Positions 6,594-12,299 of a DNA stretch of 45,926 nucleotides are shown piece after piece (position 1 is the stretch's first letter; every line of letters begins with the position of its first letter). Both the position numbers and the translations under genes were made by a program. The stretch lies in IMG/VR virus record IMGVR_UViG_3300031653_000004, positions 1 through 45,926 of that record; one strand, given 5' to 3'. The stretch comes from a virus. The notes beneath the pieces are model-generated. The model had not been told where the DNA came from. It did no database searches and was given only the letters and a program-made list of their open reading frames with translations.

Positions 6594-6955
6594 TACTTTT
6601 TCCATTCGTGTATCATTTTGAACAGGCGGTCTACAAGAATTTGCATGCTTGCCTGGTCTGTAAAATCCAGCCCGTATAAGATGTCATCGTACTGCTCTTC
6701 CGGTTCCGGTTCTGCCGGTTCAAGGACAAACCAGGGGTAATTATATTCAGTGTTTCCGCGCCTAACGCGATAACCGCACATTTCTTTATCAGCAACAATT
6801 TTTCCTACCTTACCTATATTTTTATCCATTTTTTCAACCCAAAGAGCCCCCCAACCACCTTCATAATGCTCTGCTTTTTGCTTAATCAGCACCCAGTCGT
6901 CTTCATGCAATCCACAGGCTTTGTGTCCTGCTAAGTATGCAGCGGTTTTATTCAT
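6593..6955 (-). CDS. Hypothetical protein with SH3-like phage domain, 120 aa
   Basis: Start at 6955 is supported by GGGGAGTTGCG. Residues 20-85 (DDWVLIKQKAEHY, WVEKMDKNIGKVG, YRVRR, YPWFVLEP) follow a pattern I recognise from small phage SH3-like barrels: a loading strand, W-x3-M-D, a G-x-V-G turn, and a closing W-F strand. C-terminal tail is acidic with a short helix. Probably a protein-protein contact module; target unknown. Confidence 0.6.
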   Translation of the reverse strand: MNKTAAYLAGHKACGLHEDDWVLIKQKAEHYEGGWGALWVEKMDKNIGKVGKIVADKEMCGYRVRRGNTEYNYPWFVLEPAEPEPEEQYDDILYGLDFTDQASMQILVDRLFKMIHEWKK

Positions 6956-7187
6956 CGCAACTCCCCTCAAATATTAAATTATCTATATTTAACTTTAGCG
7001 GACAGTCTTCTGATAGTGAGTATTTTATTAACGTTCCGCCCTTTGTAATTTCTAATACTCGCGCCCATTTCGTGGTGTCTGAACTTATAGTGTAGTTTAC
7101 ATCTAACACTAAACTTTCGACTGAAAGGTCGAGACGCCATTTTAAAACTTTTTCGCTTTCTTCTTCCCCATAAATTTTATGTATCAT
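6948..7187 (-). CDS. Hypothetical phage protein, 79 aa
   Basis: Start at 7187 after AGGAGGATCAA. Predominantly beta-type sequence with a Lys/Glu N-terminus (EEESEKVLKWRLDL). Overlaps both neighbours by about 8-11 nt. No motif recognised; likely a small soluble barrel similar in scale to the adjacent SH3-like protein. Confidence 0.6.
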   Translation of the reverse strand: MIHKIYGEEESEKVLKWRLDLSVESLVLDVNYTISSDTTKWARVLEITKGGTLIKYSLSEDCPLKLNIDNLIFEGSCDE

Positions 7188-7401
7188 TTGATCCTCCTAT
7201 ATCTATAAATGTTAAGTCACGGGAACGAGTTGGTTCTGCTGTGTAATTTTCATAATTTTCCCAATTATTATAGCAGTTGTAAACAACATAGATAAAATAC
7301 CTACTCCAGCTTTTAATTTTTCCTCGTTCTGTCTTAAAGCCTGAATTATATTCAACCCAGCGGCCAATGTCCGTATCGGTTAGGGTGTTTATGGCAATCA
7401 T
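7177..7401 (-). CDS. Widespread small phage protein (IGRWVEY family type), 74 aa
   Basis: The pattern DIGRWVEY, GKIKSWSRYFIYVVYNC, then YTAEPTRSRDLTFI corresponds to a small, widespread phage protein whose function is not known to me. It forms a beta-barrel-like sequence with no charge clusters. Start at 7401 follows GGAGGATAAGTTG. Overlaps both neighbours. Confidence 0.75.
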   Translation of the reverse strand: MIAINTLTDTDIGRWVEYNSGFKTERGKIKSWSRYFIYVVYNCYNNWENYENYTAEPTRSRDLTFIDIGGSNDT

Positions 7402-7679
7402 TTCAACTTATCCTCCGCTATTTTTTTAATGTTTTGTTTGTGGACTTTGGCACGGATTTTCCTGTACTCCTTGATTTCATCAGCAGGAATTGGTGCTTCT
7501 TTATTCCCTGTTAAGGTGTCTCTTATTATGATAGCCATTGCAAGCTTCCCCTCTGTCCATTCTTCCATGCATATGGGTAGTGTTTTCGCTTCTTTTAACG
7601 TGTTGCTAATTACCTGGTTGCAGAAGTCAAGCAGTCCATCGATGCGGGCCAAAAGTGAGGTGTTATTTTTATTCTCCAT
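7398..7679 (-). CDS. Helical hypothetical protein, 93 aa
   Basis: Start at 7679 with AAGGAGAATCC. Almost wholly helical by composition: Leu/Ile-rich N-terminal half, Lys-rich C-terminal helix (RKIRAKVHKQNIKKIAEDK), which could contact nucleic acid. The strand composition changes around this gene: genes to its right on the same strand are less G-rich than those to its left. Confidence 0.6.
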   Translation of the reverse strand: MENKNNTSLLARIDGLLDFCNQVISNTLKEAKTLPICMEEWTEGKLAMAIIIRDTLTGNKEAPIPADEIKEYRKIRAKVHKQNIKKIAEDKLK

Positions 7680-7941
7680 TAGGATTCTCCTTTTTGAGAA
7701 GGTTGGTTATGTGGTTTTCGAGGTCGTCCGTGTTATAGAATTGGAAGACTATACCGCCACCGTATTGTTTGTTGTGGAATTTGCGACCGCCAAGTCTGTT
7801 GGCACGGTTTACCGCTATCCTGTACTTTTCTTCCAGGGGTAGGGATGAGGATATTTCCGGGTGGGTAAGCAGGTCGAAGAAATGACATACGTAGCGTGGA
7901 TTTCCGTTCATATCGTGTTTTATTTTTGTCCAGTTAATCAT
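7669..7941 (-). CDS. Conserved phage protein (HDxNGNPRYVCHF family type), 90 aa
   Basis: Residues 5-25 (KIKHDMNGNPRYVCHFFDLL) and 43-75 (AVNRANRLGGRK, GGGIVFQFYNTDDLE) match a small conserved protein that I recognise from phages and plasmids, without a known role. Start at 7941 after AAAGGAGAGATATACC. Overlaps neighbours by 8-11 nt in the early operon. Confidence 0.7.
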   Translation of the reverse strand: MINWTKIKHDMNGNPRYVCHFFDLLTHPEISSSLPLEEKYRIAVNRANRLGGRKFHNKQYGGGIVFQFYNTDDLENHITNLLKKENPNGE

Positions 7942-8458
7942 GGTATATCTCTCCTTTATCTGTGAACAGATATTCGTTTGCCATTATGGTTTCAATGATT
8001 TGTTCCTTGGATGTCAGATATTCGTATTCCTTTTGCAGTAGGTCGAAGTAGTGTTGAGATATTTTGAGGTGGAAATGTCTCCATAAGTCTTCTATTTTGT
8101 CGTCCTGTTGGTTTTTAAGTTCATAATTGTCCTCAGGCTCATCTGGGTATTGATCCATAAGTTTTTTGTACTCGGTCAAGTGTTCGTGTGCAGCCTTGTA
8201 GGTTTCACAATCTTTCCCATGTGTTTTCAGGATGTTTTTTGCTACTTCTTCCCATGAGCTAGCATTGAGTTCTATTTGGCGGCGATAAAGGTTGAACGAT
8301 GCAATTTTGAAACCAAGTTCTTCGGCTTCATTATAGATAAAGTCACACCATCCAAAGACAACGTTTATATCCCAGAGTTTTTCGATTGCGGAGCGTTTGG
8401 TTTCTTCCGGGAGTTCGTCCAAGGTGTAGACTGTTATGGTTTTAGTGATTGTTTTCAT
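7934..8458 (-). CDS. Hypothetical phage protein ([17 protein letters not shown] type), 174 aa
   Basis: Start at 8458 with GAGAGGCC. N-terminus [20 protein letters not shown] is a signature of a common phage/plasmid protein of unknown function that has a beta strand followed by a helix-turn-helix-like pair. The middle (residues 60-130) is Glu/Asp/Lys-rich and helical. It is second to third in the leftward early transcript and so probably made early. Confidence 0.65.
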   Translation of the reverse strand: MKTITKTITVYTLDELPEETKRSAIEKLWDINVVFGWCDFIYNEAEELGFKIASFNLYRRQIELNASSWEEVAKNILKTHGKDCETYKAAHEHLTEYKKLMDQYPDEPEDNYELKNQQDDKIEDLWRHFHLKISQHYFDLLQKEYEYLTSKEQIIETIMANEYLFTDKGEIYHD

Positions 8459-8601
8459 TTGTTTGGCCTCTCTTTGATTAGTTGCTTGATTCCTGCCAGC
8501 GTGTCTGCTCGGAGATTTGGGGCTATTGTGTAGTAGCGTATTCCTGAAGCGTTCAGGGCTGCTCTATAGATGTTTGTTCCTTTGTAGGTTTCTTTATACA
8601 T
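8455..8601 (-). CDS. Small basic protein, 48 aa
   Basis: Short gene. ATG 8601 follows ATAAGGAGAATCCC and the stop overlaps the next ATG as ATGA. Begins [16 protein letters not shown]; basic overall, with a final helix [12 protein letters not shown]. Its tight coupling to both neighbours supports a real gene. No family assigned. Confidence 0.65.
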   Translation of the reverse strand: MYKETYKGTNIYRAALNASGIRYYTIAPNLRADTLAGIKQLIKERPNK

Positions 8602-8614
8602 GGGATTCTCCTTA

Positions 8615-8911
8615 TCAGTTCAGGTCGGTGAGGATGTATTCGCCGCTGTCAATTTTGGCCTGAGTTTCGGCGGTGGTTTCACCAAGGAATTGGGCACGGT
8701 ATCTTGCTGTAGTTTTGGAGTAATTCCAGTAGGTTTCATCAAGAAATGTTTGAGAGGCTGACTGGAATACTATGATTGAGTGATAGGATTGAAAAGCGGT
8801 TCCTCGGTGAAGTAATCCATTGTCGTTTGTGAAGGTTGCATTCTCGATGACGAATTGGTTGGCTGCTGGTTTGCCTGATTGGGACTGCATGTTGGTTATT
8901 TTTTGGATCAT
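8615..8911 (-). CDS. First gene of the early leftward operon, 98 aa
   Basis: Directly downstream of the strong leftward promoter. Start at 8911 after GAAGGAGACCC. The pattern [10 protein letters not shown], then [14 protein letters not shown], then [18 protein letters not shown] is shared with a widespread small phage protein whose role is unknown; the conserved W-x-Y-S-x-TT motif suggests a specific binding surface. A 6-bp stem-loop (8925-8940) lies just before its ribosome site and could modulate its translation. Being first, it is probably the most abundant early protein. Confidence 0.75.
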   Translation of the reverse strand: MIQKITNMQSQSGKPAANQFVIENATFTNDNGLLHRGTAFQSYHSIIVFQSASQTFLDETYWNYSKTTARYRAQFLGETTAETQAKIDSGEYILTDLN

Positions 8912-8924
8912 TTGGGTCTCCTTC

Positions 8925-8940
8925 GCTATCTGTTGATAGC
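8925..8940 (-). promoter_or_regulatory. Leader stem-loop before the first early gene
   Basis: GCTATC and GATAGC pair over a 4-nt loop, ending about 5 nt before the GAAGGAG ribosome site of the 8911 start. It lies within the predicted 5' leader of the early mRNA and could protect the message or gate ribosome entry; it could equally be an operator. Confidence 0.45.
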
Positions 8941-8962
8941 ATTTTCGTTATTTGGTATGAGT

Positions 8963-8991
8963 AGTATAGCATGGGGTTTTACAGGTGTCAA
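8963..8991 (-). promoter_or_regulatory. Strong leftward early promoter (sigma70 type)
   Basis: On the minus strand: TTGACA (8986-8991), exactly 17 nt, then TATACT (8963-8968). This is 6/6 and 5/6 to consensus. Predicted start near 8956, 45 nt before the first early gene. Its spacer and -10 (AAAACCCC...TATACTAC) resemble the rightward promoter at 10444-10472. Confidence 0.85.
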
Positions 8992-9113
8992 GGATTATTT
9001 TCTGTTTTTTTGTATTATTTGGACTTTTGGTAATTGGGAGGCAAAGTGGTAAGATTAACCGGATTCCATTAAAGTAGAGGAAGCAGAAGTTTTGGGGGGT
9101 TTTTCTTCTTTTT

Positions 9114-9130
9114 GGGAGGGGGTGGGAGGG
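9114..9130 (+). other. G-quadruplex motif
   Basis: GGGAGGGGGTGGGAGGG: four G-runs of at least three with single-base loops, the most stable class of parallel quadruplex. A further G6 run lies at 9094-9099. It lies upstream of the leftward promoter, in the noncoding control region. Confidence 0.6.
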
Positions 9131-9348
9131 TTTTCTGTTACCGGTTTTCATGGGTAAGCGCAACTGACAATTAGTATGGAAAAATTTTTAACAGAAATGG
9201 GATAAAAAGTGTTGGGGTAAGGGTTTAGGAGATTTTATTTTTCAAAACAGGGCAAAAAAAGGCAATTCAGAATATTTACATTTTTTCTGTACCCGAAACC
9301 TGCCATTTCTGCGATTTTCAAATGTAATTTTTTTATTTTATCTTTTTT

Positions 9349-9378
9349 TATATTATATATATATATATATTATATATA
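9349..9378. repeat. Alternating TA tract
   Basis: About 30 bp of almost pure TA alternation, preceded by T-rich DNA from 9327. Such tracts melt easily and extrude cruciforms, as in DNA-unwinding elements. No coding or promoter reading explains it. Confidence 0.6.
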
Positions 9379-9471
9379 AGTGTATATAAGAACAGTAGTT
9401 ACACCATTTACGTTAAATTATTTTCAAAACTATTTGTCAGTTCCTGTTTACCGCCGAATTGTCAAAGGAAA

Positions 9472-9496
9472 AAGCCGGGTTATTTTCCCCCGGCTT
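9472..9496. terminator. Bidirectional rho-independent terminator
   Basis: AAGCCGGG (9472-9479) pairs with CCCGGCTT (9489-9496). On the plus strand CTTTTTC follows; on the minus strand the stem runs into TTTTTCC. It lies 6 nt past the stop of the 9502-9744 gene and so ends that leftward unit, isolating it from the early operon. Confidence 0.75.
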
Positions 9497-9501
9497 CTTT
9501 T

Positions 9502-9744
9502 TCATTTACTGCTACCTTCTTGGAACGGATCTACAACACATTCAAAAAGTGTGAAGCCTATATCATATGGATGCATTTGTACCAGGTAGTGTTTATATTT
9601 TCCGTTCTTTGATCCCAGCCACTTCTGAATGTACATTCCTGATTCTCCATCAATACACTGCTGGCAAAATGTTGAATCTTCCCAGTTCTTTTGTTTCCAC
9701 TCCTCGAAAAGCTTTTCACTTTTTTCTAGATCAGCAATTTTCAT
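9502..9744 (-). CDS. Hypothetical phage protein, 80 aa
   Basis: Last gene of a three-gene leftward unit. Start at 9744 after GGGGAGGATAAA; the ATG overlaps the previous stop as ATGA. N-terminal helix (residues 1-22), then FCQQCIDGESG with a single Cys pair and a beta-rich remainder that ends at the bidirectional terminator. Function unknown. Confidence 0.7.
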   Translation of the reverse strand: MKIADLEKSEKLFEEWKQKNWEDSTFCQQCIDGESGMYIQKWLGSKNGKYKHYLVQMHPYDIGFTLFECVVDPFQEGSSK

Positions 9745-9926
9745 TTTATCCTCCCCGAAATTCTTTCCTTTATCAACTTGCCGTGAAAGACTTTCCTTTC
9801 CCGCAGCCCTTCAAAATAGCCGGTTGCATACTCAAATCGTTGATCATTTGACATGGTTCTGCATTCCCTTCTTGTGCCTTGCAACCCGTCAAGGTATCCC
9901 AACTTGCTCATTCGTGTAAATAACAT
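9741..9926 (-). CDS. Hypothetical phage protein, 61 aa
   Basis: Start at 9926 (AAAGGACGG upstream) is preferred over a longer frame. Short basic protein with GYLDGLQGTRRE and YATGYFEGLRERK segments, two similar helical pieces with Gly-Tyr/Phe turns. Coupled to the next gene by ATGA overlap. No family recognised; basic character allows nucleic-acid binding. Confidence 0.6.
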   Translation of the reverse strand: MLFTRMSKLGYLDGLQGTRRECRTMSNDQRFEYATGYFEGLRERKVFHGKLIKERISGRIK

Positions 9927-9993
9927 TGTGTGCCGTCCTTTCGACTCTAAACAGTCGGCAAGGGCCAAGCTTACCTTGGCCTATGCTAATTGT

Positions 9994-10143
9994 TTAGCTC
10001 TGTCTTTGCTGAAGCGCCGCCACAGCGCTATTATACCTGGTCTGGAGTATATACCTTACTTCCGGATTGTGTTCACGCTGGAGTGCCTTCTTGGTTGCTC
10101 TTGCTGTTCTCAAGCATGCTGCCCTGAATGATTCTCTACTCAT
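9994..10143 (-). CDS. Small basic helical protein, 49 aa
   Basis: First gene of the short leftward unit, directly downstream of two candidate promoters. Start at 10143 follows AGGAGGATTAGCC. Highly basic and helical: MSRESFRAACLRTARATKKA then a second helix rich in Arg/Gln. Size, charge and position next to divergent promoters would suit a regulator or DNA-binding protein, but no helix-turn-helix is certain. Confidence 0.6.
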   Translation of the reverse strand: MSRESFRAACLRTARATKKALQREHNPEVRYILQTRYNSAVAALQQRQS

Positions 10144-10172
10144 GGCTAATCCTCCTATTACCATCTGCTTAA

Positions 10173-10201
10173 AAGGTATCACATGGTAAAGGAAATGTCA
10201 A
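10173..10201 (-). promoter_or_regulatory. Leftward promoter for the 9502-10143 unit
   Basis: Minus strand: TTGACA (10196-10201), 17 nt, TACCTT (10173-10178). The -10 is weak (3/6) but has the extended TGn element. The spacer contains a near-palindrome TTACCATGTGA (10179-10189) matching the operator-like motif elsewhere. Confidence 0.55.
10179..10189. promoter_or_regulatory. Operator-like palindrome (one mismatch)
   Basis: Plus-strand TCACATGGTAA, the reverse complement of TTACCATGTGA, differs by one base from TTACCATGTAA at 10422 and 1210. It lies between the -35 and -10 boxes of the leftward promoter, a position where a bound protein would block polymerase. Confidence 0.45.
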
Positions 10202-10245
10202 GGGTATCAGTAACTTTTTTAAAAATAATCAAAGTTTTTTCACCT

Positions 10246-10274
10246 AGTATAGTGGCAAGGCTATGCCATGCCAA
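10246..10274 (-). promoter_or_regulatory. Second leftward promoter
   Basis: Minus strand: TTGGCA (10269-10274), 17 nt, TATACT (10246-10251). Each box is 5/6 to consensus. The spacer carries the dyad TGGCA-N6-TGCCA (10253-10268). The predicted leader would be about 100 nt before the 10143 start and would run through the weaker promoter. Confidence 0.6.
10253..10268. promoter_or_regulatory. Dyad between the boxes of the second leftward promoter
   Basis: TGGCA (10253-10257), AGGCTA, TGCCA (10264-10268), followed by another TGCCA (10269-10273) overlapping the -35. Its location fits a repressor operator; binding is inferred. Confidence 0.4.
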
Positions 10275-10421
10275 GACAGACAATGGAGATAGCAGCAGGA
10301 ATGCACAGCTTTTACTTAATGGAGTAATTGGAGTTTCTTGGGATGGGCCCCCTTTGGGACAGTGGGACAGGCGGGGTGGGGGAAAGCACCCCTCTCAAAA
10401 TTTCACCATTCCAGTTATCTG
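10275..10421. other. Intergenic stretch between divergent promoters
   Basis: About 150 bp without a credible gene. It contains GC-rich short repeats (GGGACAGTGGGAC near 10356) and a possible 6-bp pairing of GGGGTG with CACCCC at about 10374-10392. I see no other signal in it. Confidence 0.5.
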
Positions 10422-10432
10422 TTACCATGTAA
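10422..10432. promoter_or_regulatory. Operator-like palindrome next to the late promoter
   Basis: TTAC-CAT-GTAA, 11 bp upstream of the -35 box of the rightward promoter. It is part of an 18-nt sequence shared with 1210-1227 (17 of 18 identical). The upstream position would suit an activator as well as a repressor. Confidence 0.45.
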
Positions 10433-10443
10433 TTGCCCACTAC

Positions 10444-10472
10444 TTGACAAAATCTCCAAAACCCCCTATACT
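10444..10472 (+). promoter_or_regulatory. Strong rightward (late operon) promoter, leaderless start
   Basis: TTGACA (10444-10449), 17 nt, TATACT (10467-10472): 6/6 and 5/6. Transcription would start about 7 nt downstream, at or next to the A of ATG 10479-10481. No ribosome-binding sequence lies before that ATG, which is consistent with a leaderless mRNA. Confidence 0.8.
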
Positions 10473-10478
10473 ACCAGC

Positions 10479-10853
10479 ATGTCCACTTTCTCCGAAACAA
10501 AACCCCTCTCTCCCCAAACCCTCACCGCCCTAAAAGAAACCCTCACCTCCTACTGTGCCTCTCTCCTCCCGGACGCAGCCGAAAAACTCCAGACCGCCCT
10601 CGAACGCTCCACAGACCCAAAAGACATCCTAAAAGTCTTCACCACAATCTCAGACTACGCCCAAACATCTCCCACCCCAAACCTCCCCCCCGCCACCCCG
10701 ATCCCCCTTGAATCAATAACTACCGCTTTCCAAGCCATTGCCTCCGCGTACAACATCAAGGCGGACTTTAAGATAAAACCAGCATCAGACCAGCTCACAA
10801 CAAGCGAAGACCCCAACCCTGAAGGAGACCCTAATGACTTCATCTTTTCCTAA
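10479..10853 (+). CDS. First late gene; possible small terminase subunit, 124 aa
   Basis: Begins at the predicted transcription start and has no Shine-Dalgarno site, so a leaderless start is inferred. Residues 12-60 are two helices (TLTALKETLTSYCASLL and ILKVFTTISDYAQ), a Pro/Thr-rich linker follows at about 65-80, then another helix (ITTAFQAIASAY) and an acidic Asp/Glu/Pro tail. Position at the head of the packaging operon and the helical N-terminus make it the best candidate for a small terminase, but no helix-turn-helix was clear. Codon use is extremely C-rich, unlike the terminase gene 1.5 kb downstream. Confidence 0.6.
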   Translation: MSTFSETKPLSPQTLTALKETLTSYCASLLPDAAEKLQTALERSTDPKDILKVFTTISDYAQTSPTPNLPPATPIPLESITTAFQAIASAYNIKADFKIKPASDQLTTSEDPNPEGDPNDFIFS

Positions 10854-10977
10854 GCAATTCACGCGCTTCGGCCTCTTCCCCCGCAAAGAACCCAAAATCC
10901 TCCACACCCCAGAAGAATCCGAACTCCCCAACAAGCAAGCAAAGGAGGCTAAACCATGCCGTCAAAGAGAAAAATAG
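10834..10977 (+). CDS. Small proline-rich basic protein, 47 aa
   Basis: Short gene overlapping the previous gene by 20 nt, with GAAGGAGACCCTA before the ATG. Contains RFGLFPRKEPK and a Lys/Glu/Pro-rich tail, probably disordered. The good ribosome site and the next gene's overlap (22 nt) support it. Function unknown. Confidence 0.6.
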   Translation: MTSSFPKQFTRFGLFPRKEPKILHTPEESELPNKQAKEAKPCRQREK

Positions 10978-11114
10978 AAATAAAGCCAGGAGACACCCTT
11001 TACCTAACGAAGGACGGCTTCCTAACCAACAAGAAGAAAGAGGCAGTGAACGATGAAATCTACATTGTCTCCCTAGGTTGTGTCCTATCGGACAAAGGAG
11101 ACCAAAATGAATGA
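10956..11114 (+). CDS. Small beta-type basic protein, 52 aa
   Basis: Short gene with AAAGGAGGCTAAACC before its ATG. Begins MPSKRKIEIKPGDTLYLTKD, a basic head followed by a beta-hairpin-like repeat (TLYLTKDGFLTNKK, EIYIVSLG). Overlaps genes on both sides. No family recognised. Confidence 0.6.
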   Translation: MPSKRKIEIKPGDTLYLTKDGFLTNKKKEAVNDEIYIVSLGCVLSDKGDQNE

Positions 11115-11313
11115 CGCAATTATAAAAAGAAAACTTCCCCCAATCTATTATGGAAAGCGCAAAGACGGCACCTCAATCCTTGTCTGTTATGAATGCCGTT
11201 GCGAGCGCCTCGAAGAGTGGCAAAGCTACTGCCCATCTTGCGGAATCTTCTTAGGCGGCCCAGAAGACTCTGCAGCTTTAATCCGTTGCTACGAAAACAC
11301 AAGGAGGAAGTAA
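11107..11313 (+). CDS. Zinc-ribbon protein, 68 aa
   Basis: ATG 11107 follows AAAGGAGACCAAA; an upstream ATG at 11080 lacks a site. CYECRCERLEEWQSYCPSCG gives C-x2-C-x-C and C-x2-C pairs at zinc-ribbon spacing (about residues 27-45), flanked by a short basic head and a Tyr/Arg tail. A free-standing ribbon in the late operon could bind packaging DNA or a capsid partner. Confidence 0.7.
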   Translation: MNDAIIKRKLPPIYYGKRKDGTSILVCYECRCERLEEWQSYCPSCGIFLGGPEDSAALIRCYENTRRK

Positions 11314-11508
11314 ATGAATGACTGGCAACTACTCTACGATCTAACCAAGAATCAGAAACCATTCCCTGCCCCAAAAGAAACGGTACGGTACATCCCACAC
11401 TATGAGTTCCTGATCGCCATAGGAAACGACTACACGGCCCACATAACAATGGACAAGGAAGCCTACGAGGAACTTCTCCGCATGGTCGAGGCAAACTTGG
11501 CAAAATGA
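11314..11508 (+). CDS. Hypothetical protein, 64 aa
   Basis: Starts right after the previous stop, with ACAAGGAGGAAGTAA as ribosome site. Mixed helix-strand-helix (DWQLLYDLTKNQK, EFLIAIGNDYTAHITM, EEAYEELLRMVEAN-like end). The next gene overlaps it by 4 nt. Unrecognised. Confidence 0.65.
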   Translation: MNDWQLLYDLTKNQKPFPAPKETVRYIPHYEFLIAIGNDYTAHITMDKEAYEELLRMVEANLAK

Positions 11509-11888
11509 CAAAAAAGCAGAAGCACATCACAATACCTCTTATACCCTTCGGTGAAACTTTGGAGGTGTACTTCTTTCCCACCCTCCAGGCAATACGTAAA
11601 GTATTTCCTTATGTAAATACTCGGATAGACGCCAACGCTTTCCATGCCTACTATACTGCTACAGACACCCCCTTATACCTCATAATAATTATAAAGGACA
11701 AGGAGTTCATAGAACACGACTGGCAGGCAAAGGTTGGGCTGATAACTCATGAAGTAGTGCACTGCGTCGACAAGCTTTTTAGCAATCGTGGTCATATCAC
11801 GGATACCGAGGTCCGGGCGTACTACACTCAGTATATCCTTACAAAAATCCTCTGTGGGTACAACTTTTATAAGGATAGACTAAAGTGA
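11505..11888 (+). CDS. Putative HExxH zinc metallopeptidase-like protein, 127 aa
   Basis: Residues 79-90 read LITHEVVHCVDK: HExxH with His82, Glu83, His86, and Glu102 in TEVRAYY as likely third ligand. That is the zincin/gluzincin layout, shared with small phage proteins that I recognise by this motif, usually of unknown role. No signal peptide or membrane segment, so it acts in the cytoplasm or inside the capsid. Neighbouring genes are packaging genes, so capsid maturation is possible but the HExxH motif could also be structural. Overlaps the previous gene by ATGA. Confidence 0.65.
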   Translation: MTKKQKHITIPLIPFGETLEVYFFPTLQAIRKVFPYVNTRIDANAFHAYYTATDTPLYLIIIIKDKEFIEHDWQAKVGLITHEVVHCVDKLFSNRGHITDTEVRAYYTQYILTKILCGYNFYKDRLK

Positions 11889-11946
11889 CTATAAGGGATT
11901 GTATCATAGCACAGAGGTGGAGAGATTATACTAACTGGGAGAAGCT

Positions 11947-12111
11947 ATGCTAATCTACATTGGCAAAAAGAGGAAAGCACCTCGCTGTGAGAAGTGTGGC
12001 AAGAGGTTGGTCCGGGCGAAGACAAACTTCATGAAGCCATCCCTCCCGCCTCTACACTGTTGGGAATGTGTTGCCTGCGGCAACGAAGTCTGGTTACCAA
12101 GGAGTTGTTGA
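11947..12111 (+). CDS. Mini zinc-ribbon protein, 54 aa
   Basis: Short gene; ATG 11947 follows GGGAGAAGCT. Basic head, then CEKCGKRL and, after 25 residues, CWECVACG: paired cysteines of a zinc ribbon, with a further terminal Cys. Ends with a TGA overlapping the next ATG. About 58 nt lie between it and the preceding gene. Confidence 0.65.
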   Translation: MLIYIGKKRKAPRCEKCGKRLVRAKTNFMKPSLPPLHCWECVACGNEVWLPRSC

Positions 12112-12299
12112 TGGGAGATGGCTTTCACGTATCATTTAGATTTCACAGCGCCGCTGCCGAGCGAAGCGAGGCTCTTTCTTCACTCACCGTTCCGTTTTCA
12201 ATTTCAGTCGGGCTCCCGTATCAACATGAGATTTTCCTTTACGGCCGATGTGGCCCTCTCTTTTTACGGCCCGATATGTCGGGAAGACTCTTCGTATGA
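12111..12299 (+). CDS. Small protein of unknown function ahead of terminase, 62 aa
   Basis: Coupled to the previous stop (TGATG) and to the terminase start (ATGA); AAGGAG lies 6 nt before ATG 12111. A second frame (12118-12309) is also open, so the choice is not certain. The DNA here is GC-richer than its surroundings and contains GCGAAGC (12161-12167), a sequence that folds into a very stable mini-hairpin. The encoded peptide has no recognisable fold and may simply bridge translation. Confidence 0.4.
   Translation: MGDGFHVSFRFHSAAAERSEALSSLTVPFSISVGLPYQHEIFLYGRCGPLFLRPDMSGRLFV
12161..12167 (+). other. GCGAAGC mini-hairpin motif at the strand-composition switch
   Basis: GCGAAGC is known as an unusually stable DNA mini-hairpin (GC-GAA-GC) reported from replication-origin regions of some phages. 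Here it lies within about 150 nt of an abrupt change from C-rich to G-rich plus strand. Confidence 0.35.

Larger units (their letters stand above)
8992..9471. other. Noncoding control region; candidate replication origin
   Basis: No credible gene lies here on either strand. It contains a G-quadruplex motif (9114-9130), an imperfect inverted repeat of about 30 nt (9164-9193 against 9412-9440, each beginning CTGACAA), a 9-bp inverted pair (CAGAAATGG 9193-9201, CCATTTCTG 9303-9311), homopolymer T/A tracts and an alternating TA run (9349-9378). The mix of AT-rich unwinding-prone DNA, dyads and flanking divergent transcription fits an origin, but no iterons were found. Confidence 0.45.

Noticed and set aside
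8948-9163. Minus-strand frame across the early promoter
   Set aside because: It would include the promoter and the G-quadruplex region; sequence is repetitive Lys/Pro-rich and lacks a ribosome site.
9380-9589. Plus-strand frame reading through the terminator region
   Set aside because: Runs through the bidirectional terminator and into the opposite-strand gene; no ribosome site.
11885-11953. GTG-start 22-codon frame overlapping the HExxH gene stop
   Set aside because: Too short and no independent signal beyond the stop/start overlap.
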